From CAVQCT01 sp964520865 (lineage in GTDB: Bacteria > Zixibacteria > MSB-5A5 > GN15 > FEB-12), in NCBI GenBank assembly GCA_964520865.1, contig CAZFOY010000029.1, positions 1-46,143 of the forward strand: a stretch of DNA of 46,143 nt. Reading direction: 5' to 3'. The position numbers and the translations under genes are program-made. Within the stretch, counting starts at the first letter, position 1. Every line of letters begins with the position of its first letter. The notes below the pieces were generated by a model, which did not search any database, had not been told where the DNA came from, and worked only from the letters and a program-made list of their open reading frames with translations. Below, one piece after another: positions 15,274 through 24,299 of the stretch.

Positions 15274-16089
15274 TTGAGCCGATCCGATGCCGAAGAAAAG
15301 CCTCGATTTGTCGATATTATCAGTATGAAACGCTCCCTTATTGGCTCGCTTGTCCTGACTCTTCTGTTTGTCACCGGATCATTCGCCAGCGGATTTTTTG
15401 ACCTGGGCGGTCAAATCAAGCTGCCCCGACCCAACGGTTGGGAACTCGGTTCCGATAGTACCGAGTTTCCCTTTCAAATTGTCGATGAACCCCGGACAGC
15501 CGAACTCCTGATCTTCCGTTCCGAAATCACCGGCGATGGCGTTATCCGCAACAAACAGGAACTTCGCGGCTCAGTGGACAAAGTCGTTAACGATATCATT
15601 CTGGAACTGCCTAAAGCCAGGCTGTTGAGCAGTACCGGGTACTACGATACCAATCGCGTATCGTTCGTGCTTGACTTTGAATCGACTGACACCGCGAGCG
15701 GCCTGGAGATCACCCACCGGCTCAAGGGCTACATGTACCGTCATCCCGACGGGCGTCAGATTCTTTTTACCCTCTGGGGGAAAACGGGCAAGGACAACCC
15801 GCCCGATGTCATGTCGAGCATTCGGCTGATGCAGGATGGATTTGCTTACTATGGTCCGGCCGAAGCTGAGTTCTTCGAGACCCCCTCAAGGCCGTCTTGG
15901 CACTGGCTCGTGTTGGTGTTCGGGCTGTTGTTGCTAATCTTCTATTTCTTCCGAAGGAAACGGCTCAGCCGGATTGGATTCTCGGATGATTCGAATTTCT
16001 GGCGGTGTGAGTGCGGAAGGATGAATGCCAATCAGTACGATTCCTGTCGGCGATGCGGTCGGAAACGCCAGACCGATCTTATTTCTTAG
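15274..16089 (+). CDS. Membrane protein with C-terminal zinc ribbon
   Basis: The 271-residue product has an N-terminal hydrophobic helix (about 19-38, after a 17-residue charged head) and an extracytoplasmic domain of about 170 residues. A second helix follows near 210-228 (WLVLVFGLLLLIFYFF), then a cytoplasmic tail. The tail ends in WRCECGRMNANQYDSCRRCG, a CxC-x10-CxxC zinc ribbon of RanBP2-like form. Start is TTG at 15274 with GGAG 8 nt upstream; ATG 15325 would begin directly at the signal-like helix but has no ribosome site. It is in the BlaI operon. The extracytoplasmic part is unassigned. Its stop overlaps the convergent epimerase gene by 4 bp. Confidence 0.7.
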   Translation: MSRSDAEEKPRFVDIISMKRSLIGSLVLTLLFVTGSFASGFFDLGGQIKLPRPNGWELGSDSTEFPFQIVDEPRTAELLIFRSEITGDGVIRNKQELRGSVDKVVNDIILELPKARLLSSTGYYDTNRVSFVLDFESTDTASGLEITHRLKGYMYRHPDGRQILFTLWGKTGKDNPPDVMSSIRLMQDGFAYYGPAEAEFFETPSRPSWHWLVLVFGLLLLIFYFFRRKRLSRIGFSDDSNFWRCECGRMNANQYDSCRRCGRKRQTDLIS

Positions 16090-16502
16090 CCTCTCTGTTC
16101 CAGCTCAATTAATACGCCGTTCATTCCGGAAGGGTGCACGAACGCTATCAGATGTCCCTCGGCCCCGACTCTCGGCGTCTCATCGATAAGTTCGACCCCT
16201 GCGGATTTGAGTTCGGCAAGCTTCGCTTTGATATCGTCAACGTAAATGCAGATATGGTGCAGACCCTCTCCCCTTTTAGCAATGAAGCGGGCTACCGGAC
16301 TGTCCTGCGAGATAGGGGCGACCAATTCAATCCGTCCGCCCGGCGCCCCAACTTCGCCGGCAAATATGGCTACCTGGACGAGCTGATCCTCAACGGTCAC
16401 TAACTTTGGCAGATCCTCTGAGCAAAGGAGTCCAAAGTTCTTTGCCGCACTCTCGATATTCGAGACGGCTATTCCAATGTGCGAGATCAGCGGATGTCCC
16501 AA
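16086..16502 (-). CDS. mce: Methylmalonyl-CoA epimerase
   Basis: This 138-residue vicinal-oxygen-chelate protein interconverts (S)- and (R)-methylmalonyl-CoA, the step between carboxylase and mutase. The metal-binding pattern is visible: His8 (ISHIGIAV), Glu in RIELVAPI, His in GEGLHHICIYVDDI and Glu in VLIELEQ. The family usually has Gln or Glu at the second site. Length is normal. It is the last gene of the propionyl-CoA operon, 4 bp after the lipoprotein gene. Its 3' end overlaps the convergent membrane zinc-ribbon gene by 4 bp. Confidence 0.93.
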   Translation of the reverse strand: MGHPLISHIGIAVSNIESAAKNFGLLCSEDLPKLVTVEDQLVQVAIFAGEVGAPGGRIELVAPISQDSPVARFIAKRGEGLHHICIYVDDIKAKLAELKSAGVELIDETPRVGAEGHLIAFVHPSGMNGVLIELEQRG

Positions 16503-16506
16503 GCGG

Positions 16507-17052
16507 TCACTCCCCCTGCGCCTCTGCGGCCGCCGCCGAATCAGCAGCGCGAATTATTCGGTCGTAGTTGGCCTGCATCGAACTTGCGCCTACTGTCGGT
16601 TTTATCCATCTGCCGTCGCTGTAGTACACGACCACGGAGTCCTTGAGCTCACTTTTTTCCCCCGTCGGCCCCTCGAAATGAACCGTCAGATGCGTAAGCG
16701 CAGAGTCATGGGCGTACATCGTCAAACTGTCTACGTCGATATGGGTGAGCGAATCGGTGCTGGCGTAGGAGATCGGCCCGAGTTTCAGATACTGATCGAA
16801 CGTATTCTCGTCCCGAACGTAAGGAAATTCGTTCGCGTAAAGCGCGGACTTGTCTCCATAACGGAGATGATCCATGGCCGCGTTCATCATCGTTTCAATC
16901 GTGTCTTTGACTGTCATGGGTCGATTCGCGTTGGCACTCGCAACTTCATCCTGAGAGGTCGCCCCCGGGTTCTGTTCCTTCTTGCCCGAGCAGCCGGCGA
17001 GCAGGATGACCAGCATGATTGAGAGAATAAGATACCTATACATTATGTTCAT
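16507..17052 (-). CDS. Lipoprotein inside the methylmalonyl-CoA operon
   Basis: The 181-residue product begins with a lipoprotein signal, MNIMYRYLILSIMLVILLAG then Cys21. The mature part is acidic, with a helix (MTVKDTIETMMNAAMDHLRY) and later beta segments such as LTHLTVHFEGPTGEK and SVVVYYSDGRWIKPT. That resembles small NTF2/DUF4878-like lipoproteins in outline, but I cannot name a family. ATG 17052 overlaps the end of the mutase gene by 17 bp and has GGGGTGA before it; ATG 17043 is the alternative. A membrane-anchored periplasmic protein in a cytosolic acyl-CoA operon is unexpected; it may be there only by position. Confidence 0.8.
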   Translation of the reverse strand: MNIMYRYLILSIMLVILLAGCSGKKEQNPGATSQDEVASANANRPMTVKDTIETMMNAAMDHLRYGDKSALYANEFPYVRDENTFDQYLKLGPISYASTDSLTHIDVDSLTMYAHDSALTHLTVHFEGPTGEKSELKDSVVVYYSDGRWIKPTVGASSMQANYDRIIRAADSAAAAEAQGE

Positions 17053-18616
17053 GATATTCACCCCATACCTGTCTGAGTGTGTGTGCAATTTCGCCCACCG
17101 TGACATAGTTCTCGACCGCGTCGAGCACCGGGTAGACGAGGTTCTGATTCGATTGTGCCGCCTTATGCAGAGCTTCGAGACACATCGCGACTTTCTCTTG
17201 ATCACGACGGTTCCGGAGTAGGCTCAGCCGTTCGACTTGATCTTGCTCCAACTTCGGATCGACTTTCAAAATTTGACCGATCTCAGCGCTGTCCGAGGTA
17301 TACTTGTTGACGCCCACAACGGTCGTGCGATTGCTCTCGATCTCCTTCTGATACTCGTATGCGGAACGAGCGATTTCGTCCCGGAAATATCCCGACTCGA
17401 TTCCTTTCACCGAGCCCCCGGCCGCCTCTACGTCGTCCATCAACGAAGTCACCTTCTGTTCGAGCTGGTCGGTCAGATATTCGACGTAGTAGGACCCGGC
17501 GAGCGGATCGGCAGTATCGGTCACGCCCGACTCGAACGCAAGGATCTGCTGTGTGCGCAACGCAATCTCGGCCGACTTCTCTGTGGGAAGTCCGAGCGCT
17601 TCGTCGTAGGCGTTGGTATGCAGCGACTGAGTTCCCCCGAGCACGGCCGCCAGCGCCTCCACCGCCGTTCTCACGATATTATTTTCCGGCTGTTGAGCGG
17701 TAAGGGTAGAACCGCCGGTCTGAGTATGAAACCGCAGGAGCATCGCCTTCTCGTTCGTTGCCTTGAACTTCTCTTTCATAATTTTCGCCCAGAGCTTCCG
17801 GGCTACTCGGAATTTAGCAACTTCTTCGAAAAGGTTGTTGTGCGCTGCGAAAAAGAATGACAATCTCGGGGCGAAATCGTTTACATCGAGTCCCGCCTGC
17901 TGTGCAGCCTTCACATAAGCAATGCCATTCGAAAGTGTGAAGGCGACTTCTTGCGCCGCGGTAGCTCCCGCCTCGCGGATATGATAGCCTGAAATCGAAA
18001 TTGTGTTGTATTTCGGCAGATGCTTTCCGGCATAAGCGAATATGTCGGTGATAATGCGCATCGACGGTGCCGCGGGGAAAATATAGGTGCCGCGCGCGAT
18101 AAACTCCTTGAGAATGTCGTTCTGCACCGTGCCCATCAACTTCTCCGAGGATACACCCTGTTTCTTGCCGACGGTGATATACATGGCAAGCAGTACGATC
18201 GCGGTGGAGTTGATCGTCATCGAAGTAGACACCTGGTCAAGCGGGATGCCGTCGAACAACACTTCCATATCTTCGAGTGAATCGATCGCCACACCGGTGC
18301 GCCCGACTTCCCCCTTCGCCATTTCATGATCCGAGTCGTAGCCAATCTGGGTTGCAAGGTCGAACGCCACCGACAGACCGGTCTGCCCTTGTTTGAGAAG
18401 GTATTTGAATCGATCGTTCGTCTCCGCCGCGGTGCCGAATCCGGCATACTGCCGCATCGTCCAGAGGCGGCCGCGATACATATCAGGATAGACGCCCCTC
18501 AGAAACGGATATTCACCGGGAGCCGACTCGACACTCATGTGTGAAGACACGTCCGAAGCTTTGAGGACGGCGGGGATTTCAATGCCGGATGTCGTTTTCT
18601 TCGAAGATTGCGTCAT
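17036..18616 (-). CDS. Methylmalonyl-CoA mutase large subunit (no B12 domain)
   Basis: The 526-residue product is the TIM-barrel catalytic part of an adenosylcobalamin-dependent acyl-CoA mutase. It lacks the C-terminal B12-binding domain of MutB, so it must use a separate subunit, and the 24300-24725 gene is the only candidate in view. Substrate residues are of the methylmalonyl-CoA type: Tyr57 in WTMRQYAGFG and Arg175 in LKEFIARGTYIFP correspond to Tyr89 and Arg207 of the Propionibacterium enzyme (established family knowledge). It would convert (R)-methylmalonyl-CoA to succinyl-CoA. It directly abuts the BCCP gene and overlaps the lipoprotein gene. Confidence 0.92.
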   Translation of the reverse strand: MTQSSKKTTSGIEIPAVLKASDVSSHMSVESAPGEYPFLRGVYPDMYRGRLWTMRQYAGFGTAAETNDRFKYLLKQGQTGLSVAFDLATQIGYDSDHEMAKGEVGRTGVAIDSLEDMEVLFDGIPLDQVSTSMTINSTAIVLLAMYITVGKKQGVSSEKLMGTVQNDILKEFIARGTYIFPAAPSMRIITDIFAYAGKHLPKYNTISISGYHIREAGATAAQEVAFTLSNGIAYVKAAQQAGLDVNDFAPRLSFFFAAHNNLFEEVAKFRVARKLWAKIMKEKFKATNEKAMLLRFHTQTGGSTLTAQQPENNIVRTAVEALAAVLGGTQSLHTNAYDEALGLPTEKSAEIALRTQQILAFESGVTDTADPLAGSYYVEYLTDQLEQKVTSLMDDVEAAGGSVKGIESGYFRDEIARSAYEYQKEIESNRTTVVGVNKYTSDSAEIGQILKVDPKLEQDQVERLSLLRNRRDQEKVAMCLEALHKAAQSNQNLVYPVLDAVENYVTVGEIAHTLRQVWGEYHEHNV

Positions 18617-19132
18617 CTATTCGAATTCCACCAGCTTCATATCTTTTTCCACCGACTGACCGTTCGCGATGTGAATTGTCTTGATCGTCCCGTCGGCCGG
18701 CGCCTTGATGATATTTTCCATCTTCATCGCTTCTACAATCATGATCGGCTGATTCTTCTTCACAACATCGCCGGGCTGGACCTTGACTTCGAGAATAAGA
18801 CCGGGCATCGGCGCCTTGATCAGCTTGTCTGCCGATTCGCCCGAAGACATCACCGCCGTTTTGCGAAGCTGGGCAAGATTGTAGTCTTCGATATCTACCA
18901 CGATATCCCGACCCTTCATGAATACGATCTGCCGGGAGGCATAGGAGTTCGCGCGTACATCCACTTCGAGCGACTGCCCGTCGACAATGACAATGGCACG
19001 CCCTTCGGCCAGCGGGAAATACTCGATCTCCACTTCTTTGCCGTTGATTCGGGCACAGTATTTTTCGGAGCAGTAATCGACCTCGATGTCGAAATCAGTG
19101 CTGTCGATCTGAGCGAGATATCGCGCCATCAT
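18617..19132 (-). CDS. Biotin carboxyl carrier protein of propionyl-CoA carboxylase
   Basis: The 171-residue protein ends in a biotinyl domain with IVEAMKMEN; Lys137 is the biotinylation site. The N-terminal about 95 residues form a separate beta-rich region (DSTDFDIEVDY, VDGQSLEVDV) of the kind found ahead of the biotinyl domain in PCC/OADC-type carriers. The link is short (SSGESADKLIKAPMPG). The ATG overlaps the stop of the biotin carboxylase gene by 4 bp; a second ATG three bases later is equally possible. It shuttles carboxybiotin between the two neighbouring catalytic subunits. Confidence 0.93.
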   Translation of the reverse strand: MMARYLAQIDSTDFDIEVDYCSEKYCARINGKEVEIEYFPLAEGRAIVIVDGQSLEVDVRANSYASRQIVFMKGRDIVVDIEDYNLAQLRKTAVMSSGESADKLIKAPMPGLILEVKVQPGDVVKKNQPIMIVEAMKMENIIKAPADGTIKTIHIANGQSVEKDMKLVEFE

Positions 19133-20661
19133 TTACTTCCTGTGAACGGACGAGTGTTCTGTTGACGGTAAAAGCTCTGCCAACCCGAACCGCCTTTGCC
19201 GTTGCTTGCCCGCGTCACCGCGATTTTGCGTTCCTTGATGAACTTGTCGATCGCTACCGCCAGGGCGGCCTGCTCTTTCATGGTACTGTCCAGAGGATTA
19301 TACTCGTGGTTGGGGTACTCTTCTTCAATAAACCGGGTCGAGAGCTTACCCTCGATAAACCTCGGGTTGTCCATAACGACCCGGCAGAACCCGATTGTCG
19401 TCATCACGCCGGAGACGCGGTACTCTTCGAGCGCGCGCCTCGCCCGGCTGATCGCTTCGGACCGATCTTTTCCCCAGACGATAAGTTTGGCGATCAGCGG
19501 ATCGTAGTACATAGGAACCTCGGAGAAGATTACCACGCCGGAGTCAACTCGGACACCCGGTCCGGCCGGGATGCGATAGTTCTTGAGTTTTCCGGTCGAC
19601 GGCATGAAATTCTGTTCCGGATCCTCGGCCGAGATTCGACACTCGATCGCGTGTCCCTTGAGAGAAATGTCCTCCTGACGATATTGCAGCGGCTCGCCTT
19701 CGGCGACGAGAATTTGTTTCCTCACGAGATCGAGTCCGGTGACCAGTTCCGTAACCGGATGCTCTACCTGCAGGCGGGTGTTGACTTCGAGAAAATAGAA
19801 TGAATTGTCCCGGTCATCGACCATGAACTCAACCGTACCCGCGCCGATATATCCGGTCTGTTTGGCGATGTTCACCGCGGCGTTACCCATTTTTGCTCGA
19901 AGTTCCGGTGTCATCATCGCCGAAGGAGATTCCTCGATCAGCTTCTGATGTCGCCGCTGGATCGAGCATTCACGCTCGCCGAGATGAATGGCGTTGCCGT
20001 GCTGGTCGCATAAGATCTGTATTTCCACATGGCGCGGGCGGGGTAGATACTTCTCGAGATAGACGCGTCCGTCGCCGAACGCCGACTGTGCTTCGGAGGC
20101 CGCCCGGGTGAGGGATTCTTCGAACTGGTCGGCCGAATTCACAACTCGCATTCCTTTACCGCCGCCCCCTGCCGCCGCCTTGATCAGTACGGGATAGCCG
20201 ATTTCTTCGGCCTTCTTCAACGCCGCCTTCAGATCGCCGTTGGCGAACTGTCCCCCCGGTACAACCGGAAGACCTGCCTTCACGGCCGCTTCGCGCGCCG
20301 CCAGCTTGTCGCCGAGCAATGATATCGTTTCCGGTTTTGGACCGATGAATACGATCCCGGCTTCGATACAATGTTGCGCGAACGATGCGTTCTCGGCCAG
20401 AAAACCATAGCCGGGGTGGATCGCATCGGCCTTTGACTTCTTTGCAGCCTCGATAATCCGTTCGTGTACGAGATAGCTTTGTGAAGAGGGTGCCGGGCCG
20501 ATATGATAAGCTTCGTCGGCCATCCGGACATGAAAAGCGGTGCGATCGACATCGGAAAAGACAACAACCGATTTGATCCCCATATCCCTACAGGCTCGGA
20601 TAACGCGGACGGCTATTTCACCGCGATTAGCGATCAGGATCTTTTTGATTTTTGAAGCCAT
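19129..20661 (-). CDS. Acyl-CoA carboxylase biotin carboxylase subunit
   Basis: The 510-residue protein is an ATP-grasp biotin carboxylase. It has the N-terminal KILIANRGEIAVRVIRACRD, the glycine-rich lid AAAGGGGKGMRVV, the catalytic EVNTRLQVEHPVTE and the C-terminal SGVVIFSEVPMYYDPLIAKL segment. It carboxylates biotin on BCCP using ATP and bicarbonate. The C-terminal extension beyond a standard AccC (about 450 residues) has about 50 residues (YPNHEYNPLDSTMKEQA on), as in PccA-type subunits that lack a fused carrier domain. It lies 11 bp after the carboxyltransferase gene and overlaps the carrier gene. Confidence 0.94.
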   Translation of the reverse strand: MASKIKKILIANRGEIAVRVIRACRDMGIKSVVVFSDVDRTAFHVRMADEAYHIGPAPSSQSYLVHERIIEAAKKSKADAIHPGYGFLAENASFAQHCIEAGIVFIGPKPETISLLGDKLAAREAAVKAGLPVVPGGQFANGDLKAALKKAEEIGYPVLIKAAAGGGGKGMRVVNSADQFEESLTRAASEAQSAFGDGRVYLEKYLPRPRHVEIQILCDQHGNAIHLGERECSIQRRHQKLIEESPSAMMTPELRAKMGNAAVNIAKQTGYIGAGTVEFMVDDRDNSFYFLEVNTRLQVEHPVTELVTGLDLVRKQILVAEGEPLQYRQEDISLKGHAIECRISAEDPEQNFMPSTGKLKNYRIPAGPGVRVDSGVVIFSEVPMYYDPLIAKLIVWGKDRSEAISRARRALEEYRVSGVMTTIGFCRVVMDNPRFIEGKLSTRFIEEEYPNHEYNPLDSTMKEQAALAVAIDKFIKERKIAVTRASNGKGGSGWQSFYRQQNTRPFTGSK

Positions 20662-20672
20662 ATACGAACGAG

Positions 20673-22223
20673 TTATAGTGGAATATTCCCGTGCTTCTTG
20701 GGCGGGTTGCTGTCTTTCTTTGTCTCGAGCATCTCGAAGGCACGAATCAACCGCGGGCGGGTGGTCTTGGGTTCGATAATGTCGTCGACATACCCTCGCG
20801 ATGCGGCGATATACGGATTGGCGAACCGCTCACGATACTCATCGGTCTTCTTCTGAACCTCCGCCTCAGGACTCTTCGAATCCGCGATGTCTTTCTTGAA
20901 GATAATCTCCACCGCCCCTTTCGGACCCATCACCGCGATTTCCGCAGTCGGCCAGGCATAGTTCATATCGCCGCGTACATGTTTGGAATTCATAACGTCG
21001 TAGGCCCCGCCATACGCCTTTCGGGTGATGACCGTGACCTTGGGGACAGTCGCTTCGCAATATGCGTACAGTAGCTTGGCACCGTTCTTTATGATGCCGC
21101 CATGTTCCTGATCGACCCCCGGAAGGAATCCGGGGACGTCTTCAAACGTCAGGATCGGGATGTTGAAGGCATCGCAGAAACGAATGAACCTCGCCGCCTT
21201 GATCGACGAGTTGATATCGAGCACTCCGGCCAGCATCTGCGGTTGATTGGCGATGATTCCAATCGACCGGCATCCGAGATGGGCGAAACCTACTATGATA
21301 TTCTGCGCAAAATCCTCATGAACTTCTAGGAAAGACCCCGTATCGACCACCCGGCGGATAATATCTTTCATGTCGTACGGCTGATTCGGATTCTCCGGCA
21401 CAATATGATTCAACTGCTCGTCCTCGCGATCGGCCGGGTCATTGTTCTCGGCTATCGGCGGATCTTCCAGATTATTCTGCGGGATGTATTCGAGCAGCTG
21501 CTTCAATCTCGCGATGGTGTCGGCTTCGTTCTCGCAGGCAAAGTGAGCAACCCCCGACTTAGAGGCGTGAACCATCGCGCCGCCAAGCTCCTCGGAAGTC
21601 ACGACTTCGTGAGTAACTGTCTTGACCACGTTGGGACCCGTTACGAACATGTACGAAGTTCCCTTGGTCATGAAGGTAAAATCGGTAATAGCGGGACTGT
21701 AGACTGCGCCTCCAGCGCACGGACCGAGGATAACCGAAATCTGTGGGACGACACCGGATGCGAGAGTATTACGCAGAAAGATATCGGCGTATCCGCCCAA
21801 TGAAACGACTCCCTCCTGAATACGTGCACCGCCGGAGTCGTTCAATCCGATTACCGGGGCTCCGACTTTCATGGCCATGTCCATTATCTTGCAGATCTTC
21901 TCGGCATGAGCTTCGGAAAGAGACCCGCCGAACACCGTGAAATCTTGTGAAAAGAGGAAGACCTGTCGCCCGTTGATCCGTCCGCAGCCGGTCACCACAC
22001 CATCGCCGAGCACTTTCTGATCTTCGAGGCCGAATCCTGAAGTCCGATGAGTGACGAACATATCGAATTCCTCGAAAGAATTCGAATCGACAAGCAATTC
22101 GATCCGCTCACGCGCGGTCAGCTTGCCCTTTTTGTGCTGGGAATCGATTCGCGCGGCGCCGCCACCGAGTTTCGCCTCGGCTCGCATCCGCTCCAACTGA
22201 TTCAGTTTTTCTTCCAGTGACAT
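20673..22223 (-). CDS. Propionyl-CoA carboxylase beta (carboxyltransferase) subunit
   Basis: The 516-residue protein is a crotonase-fold carboxyltransferase. It has the N-half oxyanion motif GARIQEGVVSLGGYADIF and the C-half FEDVPGFLPGVDQEHGGII. It lacks the zinc ribbon of AccD. Asp409 in KAYGGAYDVMNSKH matches the residue (Asp422 of the actinobacterial PccB) that gives propionyl-CoA specificity; acetyl-CoA enzymes carry Ile or Cys there (established). With the carrier and biotin carboxylase downstream it makes a three-gene propionyl-CoA carboxylase. It is 50 bp after the MBL-fold gene. Confidence 0.94.
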   Translation of the reverse strand: MSLEEKLNQLERMRAEAKLGGGAARIDSQHKKGKLTARERIELLVDSNSFEEFDMFVTHRTSGFGLEDQKVLGDGVVTGCGRINGRQVFLFSQDFTVFGGSLSEAHAEKICKIMDMAMKVGAPVIGLNDSGGARIQEGVVSLGGYADIFLRNTLASGVVPQISVILGPCAGGAVYSPAITDFTFMTKGTSYMFVTGPNVVKTVTHEVVTSEELGGAMVHASKSGVAHFACENEADTIARLKQLLEYIPQNNLEDPPIAENNDPADREDEQLNHIVPENPNQPYDMKDIIRRVVDTGSFLEVHEDFAQNIIVGFAHLGCRSIGIIANQPQMLAGVLDINSSIKAARFIRFCDAFNIPILTFEDVPGFLPGVDQEHGGIIKNGAKLLYAYCEATVPKVTVITRKAYGGAYDVMNSKHVRGDMNYAWPTAEIAVMGPKGAVEIIFKKDIADSKSPEAEVQKKTDEYRERFANPYIAASRGYVDDIIEPKTTRPRLIRAFEMLETKKDSNPPKKHGNIPL

Positions 22224-22273
22224 ATCCGTCTCTTCTCACGAATCGGGCGGCTTCACCGCCTCGGTGATTGAAG

Positions 22274-23113
22274 TCAGGCCGGAACTTCTTCGACAACGAA
22301 CCGCTTGCCGTCACGAACGACCCGACCGAAAGGAACTTTCGTGTCGTGGTCGAATGCGAGGATGACGTCATTGTCGACGATCTCCGGGAGTTTCTTCCGC
22401 TTGATCTCCATTGAAGTCATCGGATCTATATCGGTGGCCGGAATATACGGGATAGAAATGTGGTGAGTCGTACAGAAGATGTCGGCGTAATAATACAGCT
22501 TGTGTCCTTCCGACTCGATTTCCAGGGCGAAATGGCCCGGGCTATGACCGCCGGTAAAAACGGCTTTGATCCCGGGCAGGATTTCCGTGTCATGATCTAT
22601 CAGCCGATGTTTTGCCATTTCTTCGATAGCGAGATACCTGGCCGGGATATACACCGCCGAAGTCCGTTCATCGGGATGCGTGGCCGCTTCCCACTCTTTT
22701 CGCGACGCTACATACGTAGCATTGGGGAATCTCGGTTCGAAGGCGCCATTATCTGAAAACTGAACTGCACCGGCGGCATGATCGGTGTGCAGGTGCGTCA
22801 TGATCACGTAGTCGATATCTTCCGGCTTCAGCCCGAGCGCCTGCAACCCTTCGTCGAGATGCGAATTATCCACCGGCGAGTAGATTCGTTTTTCCCGCTC
22901 CGAAAGCGTATCTCCCAAACCGACGTCAAAAATTATCACTTTGTCGTGAGCTTTGAGCACGAACAGGTTGATATTCATGTCGATGAGGTTGTTTTCATCG
23001 GGCGGGATCATCTTTTGCCAGAGGCTCCGAGGAATCACACCAAACATAGTACCTCCGTCGAGCTTAAAACGGTGCTCGACGAAGGTATGTATTTCGAATT
23101 GTCCGATTTGCAT
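22274..23113 (-). CDS. Metallo-beta-lactamase-fold hydrolase
   Basis: The 279-residue protein has the MBL zinc motif THLHTDHAAG (His107, His109, Asp111, His112), a downstream metal His in FTGGHSPGHFALE, Asp in YYYADIFCTTHH and a C-terminal His in DHDTKVPFG. The N-terminus (GQFEIHTFVEHRFKLDGGTMFG) is like that of the lactonase/AttM-type group. The substrate cannot be read from sequence. In this operon an acyl-CoA thioesterase or lactone hydrolase role is plausible. The ATG overlaps the stop of the acyl-CoA dehydrogenase gene by one base (TAATG), so translation is coupled. Confidence 0.85.
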   Translation of the reverse strand: MQIGQFEIHTFVEHRFKLDGGTMFGVIPRSLWQKMIPPDENNLIDMNINLFVLKAHDKVIIFDVGLGDTLSEREKRIYSPVDNSHLDEGLQALGLKPEDIDYVIMTHLHTDHAAGAVQFSDNGAFEPRFPNATYVASRKEWEAATHPDERTSAVYIPARYLAIEEMAKHRLIDHDTEILPGIKAVFTGGHSPGHFALEIESEGHKLYYYADIFCTTHHISIPYIPATDIDPMTSMEIKRKKLPEIVDNDVILAFDHDTKVPFGRVVRDGKRFVVEEVPA

Positions 23114-24255
23114 TAACGACCTATAATATTCCCGGCAATCACGAGGCGCTGGACCTCGGAAGTCCCCTCGTAGATTTCCAGGACGCGCTGGTCACGATAG
23201 ATCTTTTCGATCTGGGAGAATTCACCGATGAATCCGTATCCGGCGTGAATCTGCATGGCGCGGTCGACACAGAAATTCGCCGCTTCGGTCGCGTACAGCT
23301 TGGCCATCGAAGCTTCGAGGCTGAACCGCTCTCCGGCATCCTGGAGCAGGACTGCCTTGTGCATGAGGGCACGCGCCGCCTCGGTGCGGGTCGCCATGTC
23401 GGCGATCATCCATTGGATAGCCTGAAGTTTCGCGATCGGCTGGCCGAACGCCTGGCGCTTCTTGGCGTAAGCAACGGCCTCGTCCAGCGCCCGCTGACAG
23501 ACGCCGACTCCCTGAGCGGCGACACCGATACGGGCGCTGTCGAGAGTAGTCATGGCATAGCGGAACCCTTTTCCGATCTCACCGAGCAGATTCTCTTTCG
23601 GGACTTTCACATCCTTAAGGATGATCCCGCCGGTAGTCGCGGCCCGCATACCCATCTTGTTCTTGAGGGTGCGCTTTTGCCAACCGGGCTGATCGGTGTC
23701 AACTATGAAGGCGGACATTTTAGGCTTGCCTTCGATCTTGCAGAACAAGACCGCCAGGTCAGCAACATCGCCGTGCATGATGAAGATCTTCTCGCCGTTT
23801 ACGATATAGTGATCGCCGTTCTCGACTGCGACCGTGTTCTGATTGGCTGCGTCCGAACCGGCGTTCGGCTCGGTCAGGACGAAAGCGGGAATCCGCTTGC
23901 CGCCGGCGCAGTCCGGGACATATTTCTTTTTCTGTTCCTCACTGGCGAAGTGCAGCATGGGAAAGGTTGCCAACTCGGCTACGGCACACAGCAGACCGAT
24001 CGCCGCGTCATGATAGCACATTTCTTCGACAAGGGTGGCATACTCAAGATGGGATTTCCCCTGCCCGCCCAGTTCCTTGGGCATGTTGAAGCCGATAAAA
24101 CCGGCTGCGCCGATCTTGCGATACAACTCGGTTGGGAATTTACGCGGCTCCGGCATCTCGTCCAATTGGCGAGAGACCGGATACATTTCCTTCTCGGCAA
24201 ATTCCTTGACCATGTCTCTGACAGGTTGCTGACGCGGATCGATATTTTTCGACAT
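23113..24255 (-). CDS. Acyl-CoA dehydrogenase
   Basis: The 380-residue protein is a standard short-chain acyl-CoA dehydrogenase. It has FVLTEPNAGSDAANQ in the FAD-binding region, RIGVAAQGVGVCQRALDEA, MQIHAGYGFIGE, and the catalytic glutamate in EIYEGTSEVQRLVIAG. It would oxidise a short or branched acyl-CoA to the 2-enoyl-CoA with FAD, passing electrons to an ETF (none in the window). GGAGG lies 5 nt before the ATG. Placed between the B12 subunit and carboxylase genes, its likely substrates are butyryl- or isobutyryl-CoA (inference from context). Confidence 0.93.
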   Translation of the reverse strand: MSKNIDPRQQPVRDMVKEFAEKEMYPVSRQLDEMPEPRKFPTELYRKIGAAGFIGFNMPKELGGQGKSHLEYATLVEEMCYHDAAIGLLCAVAELATFPMLHFASEEQKKKYVPDCAGGKRIPAFVLTEPNAGSDAANQNTVAVENGDHYIVNGEKIFIMHGDVADLAVLFCKIEGKPKMSAFIVDTDQPGWQKRTLKNKMGMRAATTGGIILKDVKVPKENLLGEIGKGFRYAMTTLDSARIGVAAQGVGVCQRALDEAVAYAKKRQAFGQPIAKLQAIQWMIADMATRTEAARALMHKAVLLQDAGERFSLEASMAKLYATEAANFCVDRAMQIHAGYGFIGEFSQIEKIYRDQRVLEIYEGTSEVQRLVIAGNIIGR

Positions 24256-24299
24256 ATTGCCTCCCGGGCATACTTATTGTTTAAAGAGTGATTGCAAAC

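Noticed and set aside
17053..17205. Extension of the lipoprotein to an earlier start
   Set aside because: It would lie inside the mutase gene and put 51 basic residues before the lipoprotein signal.
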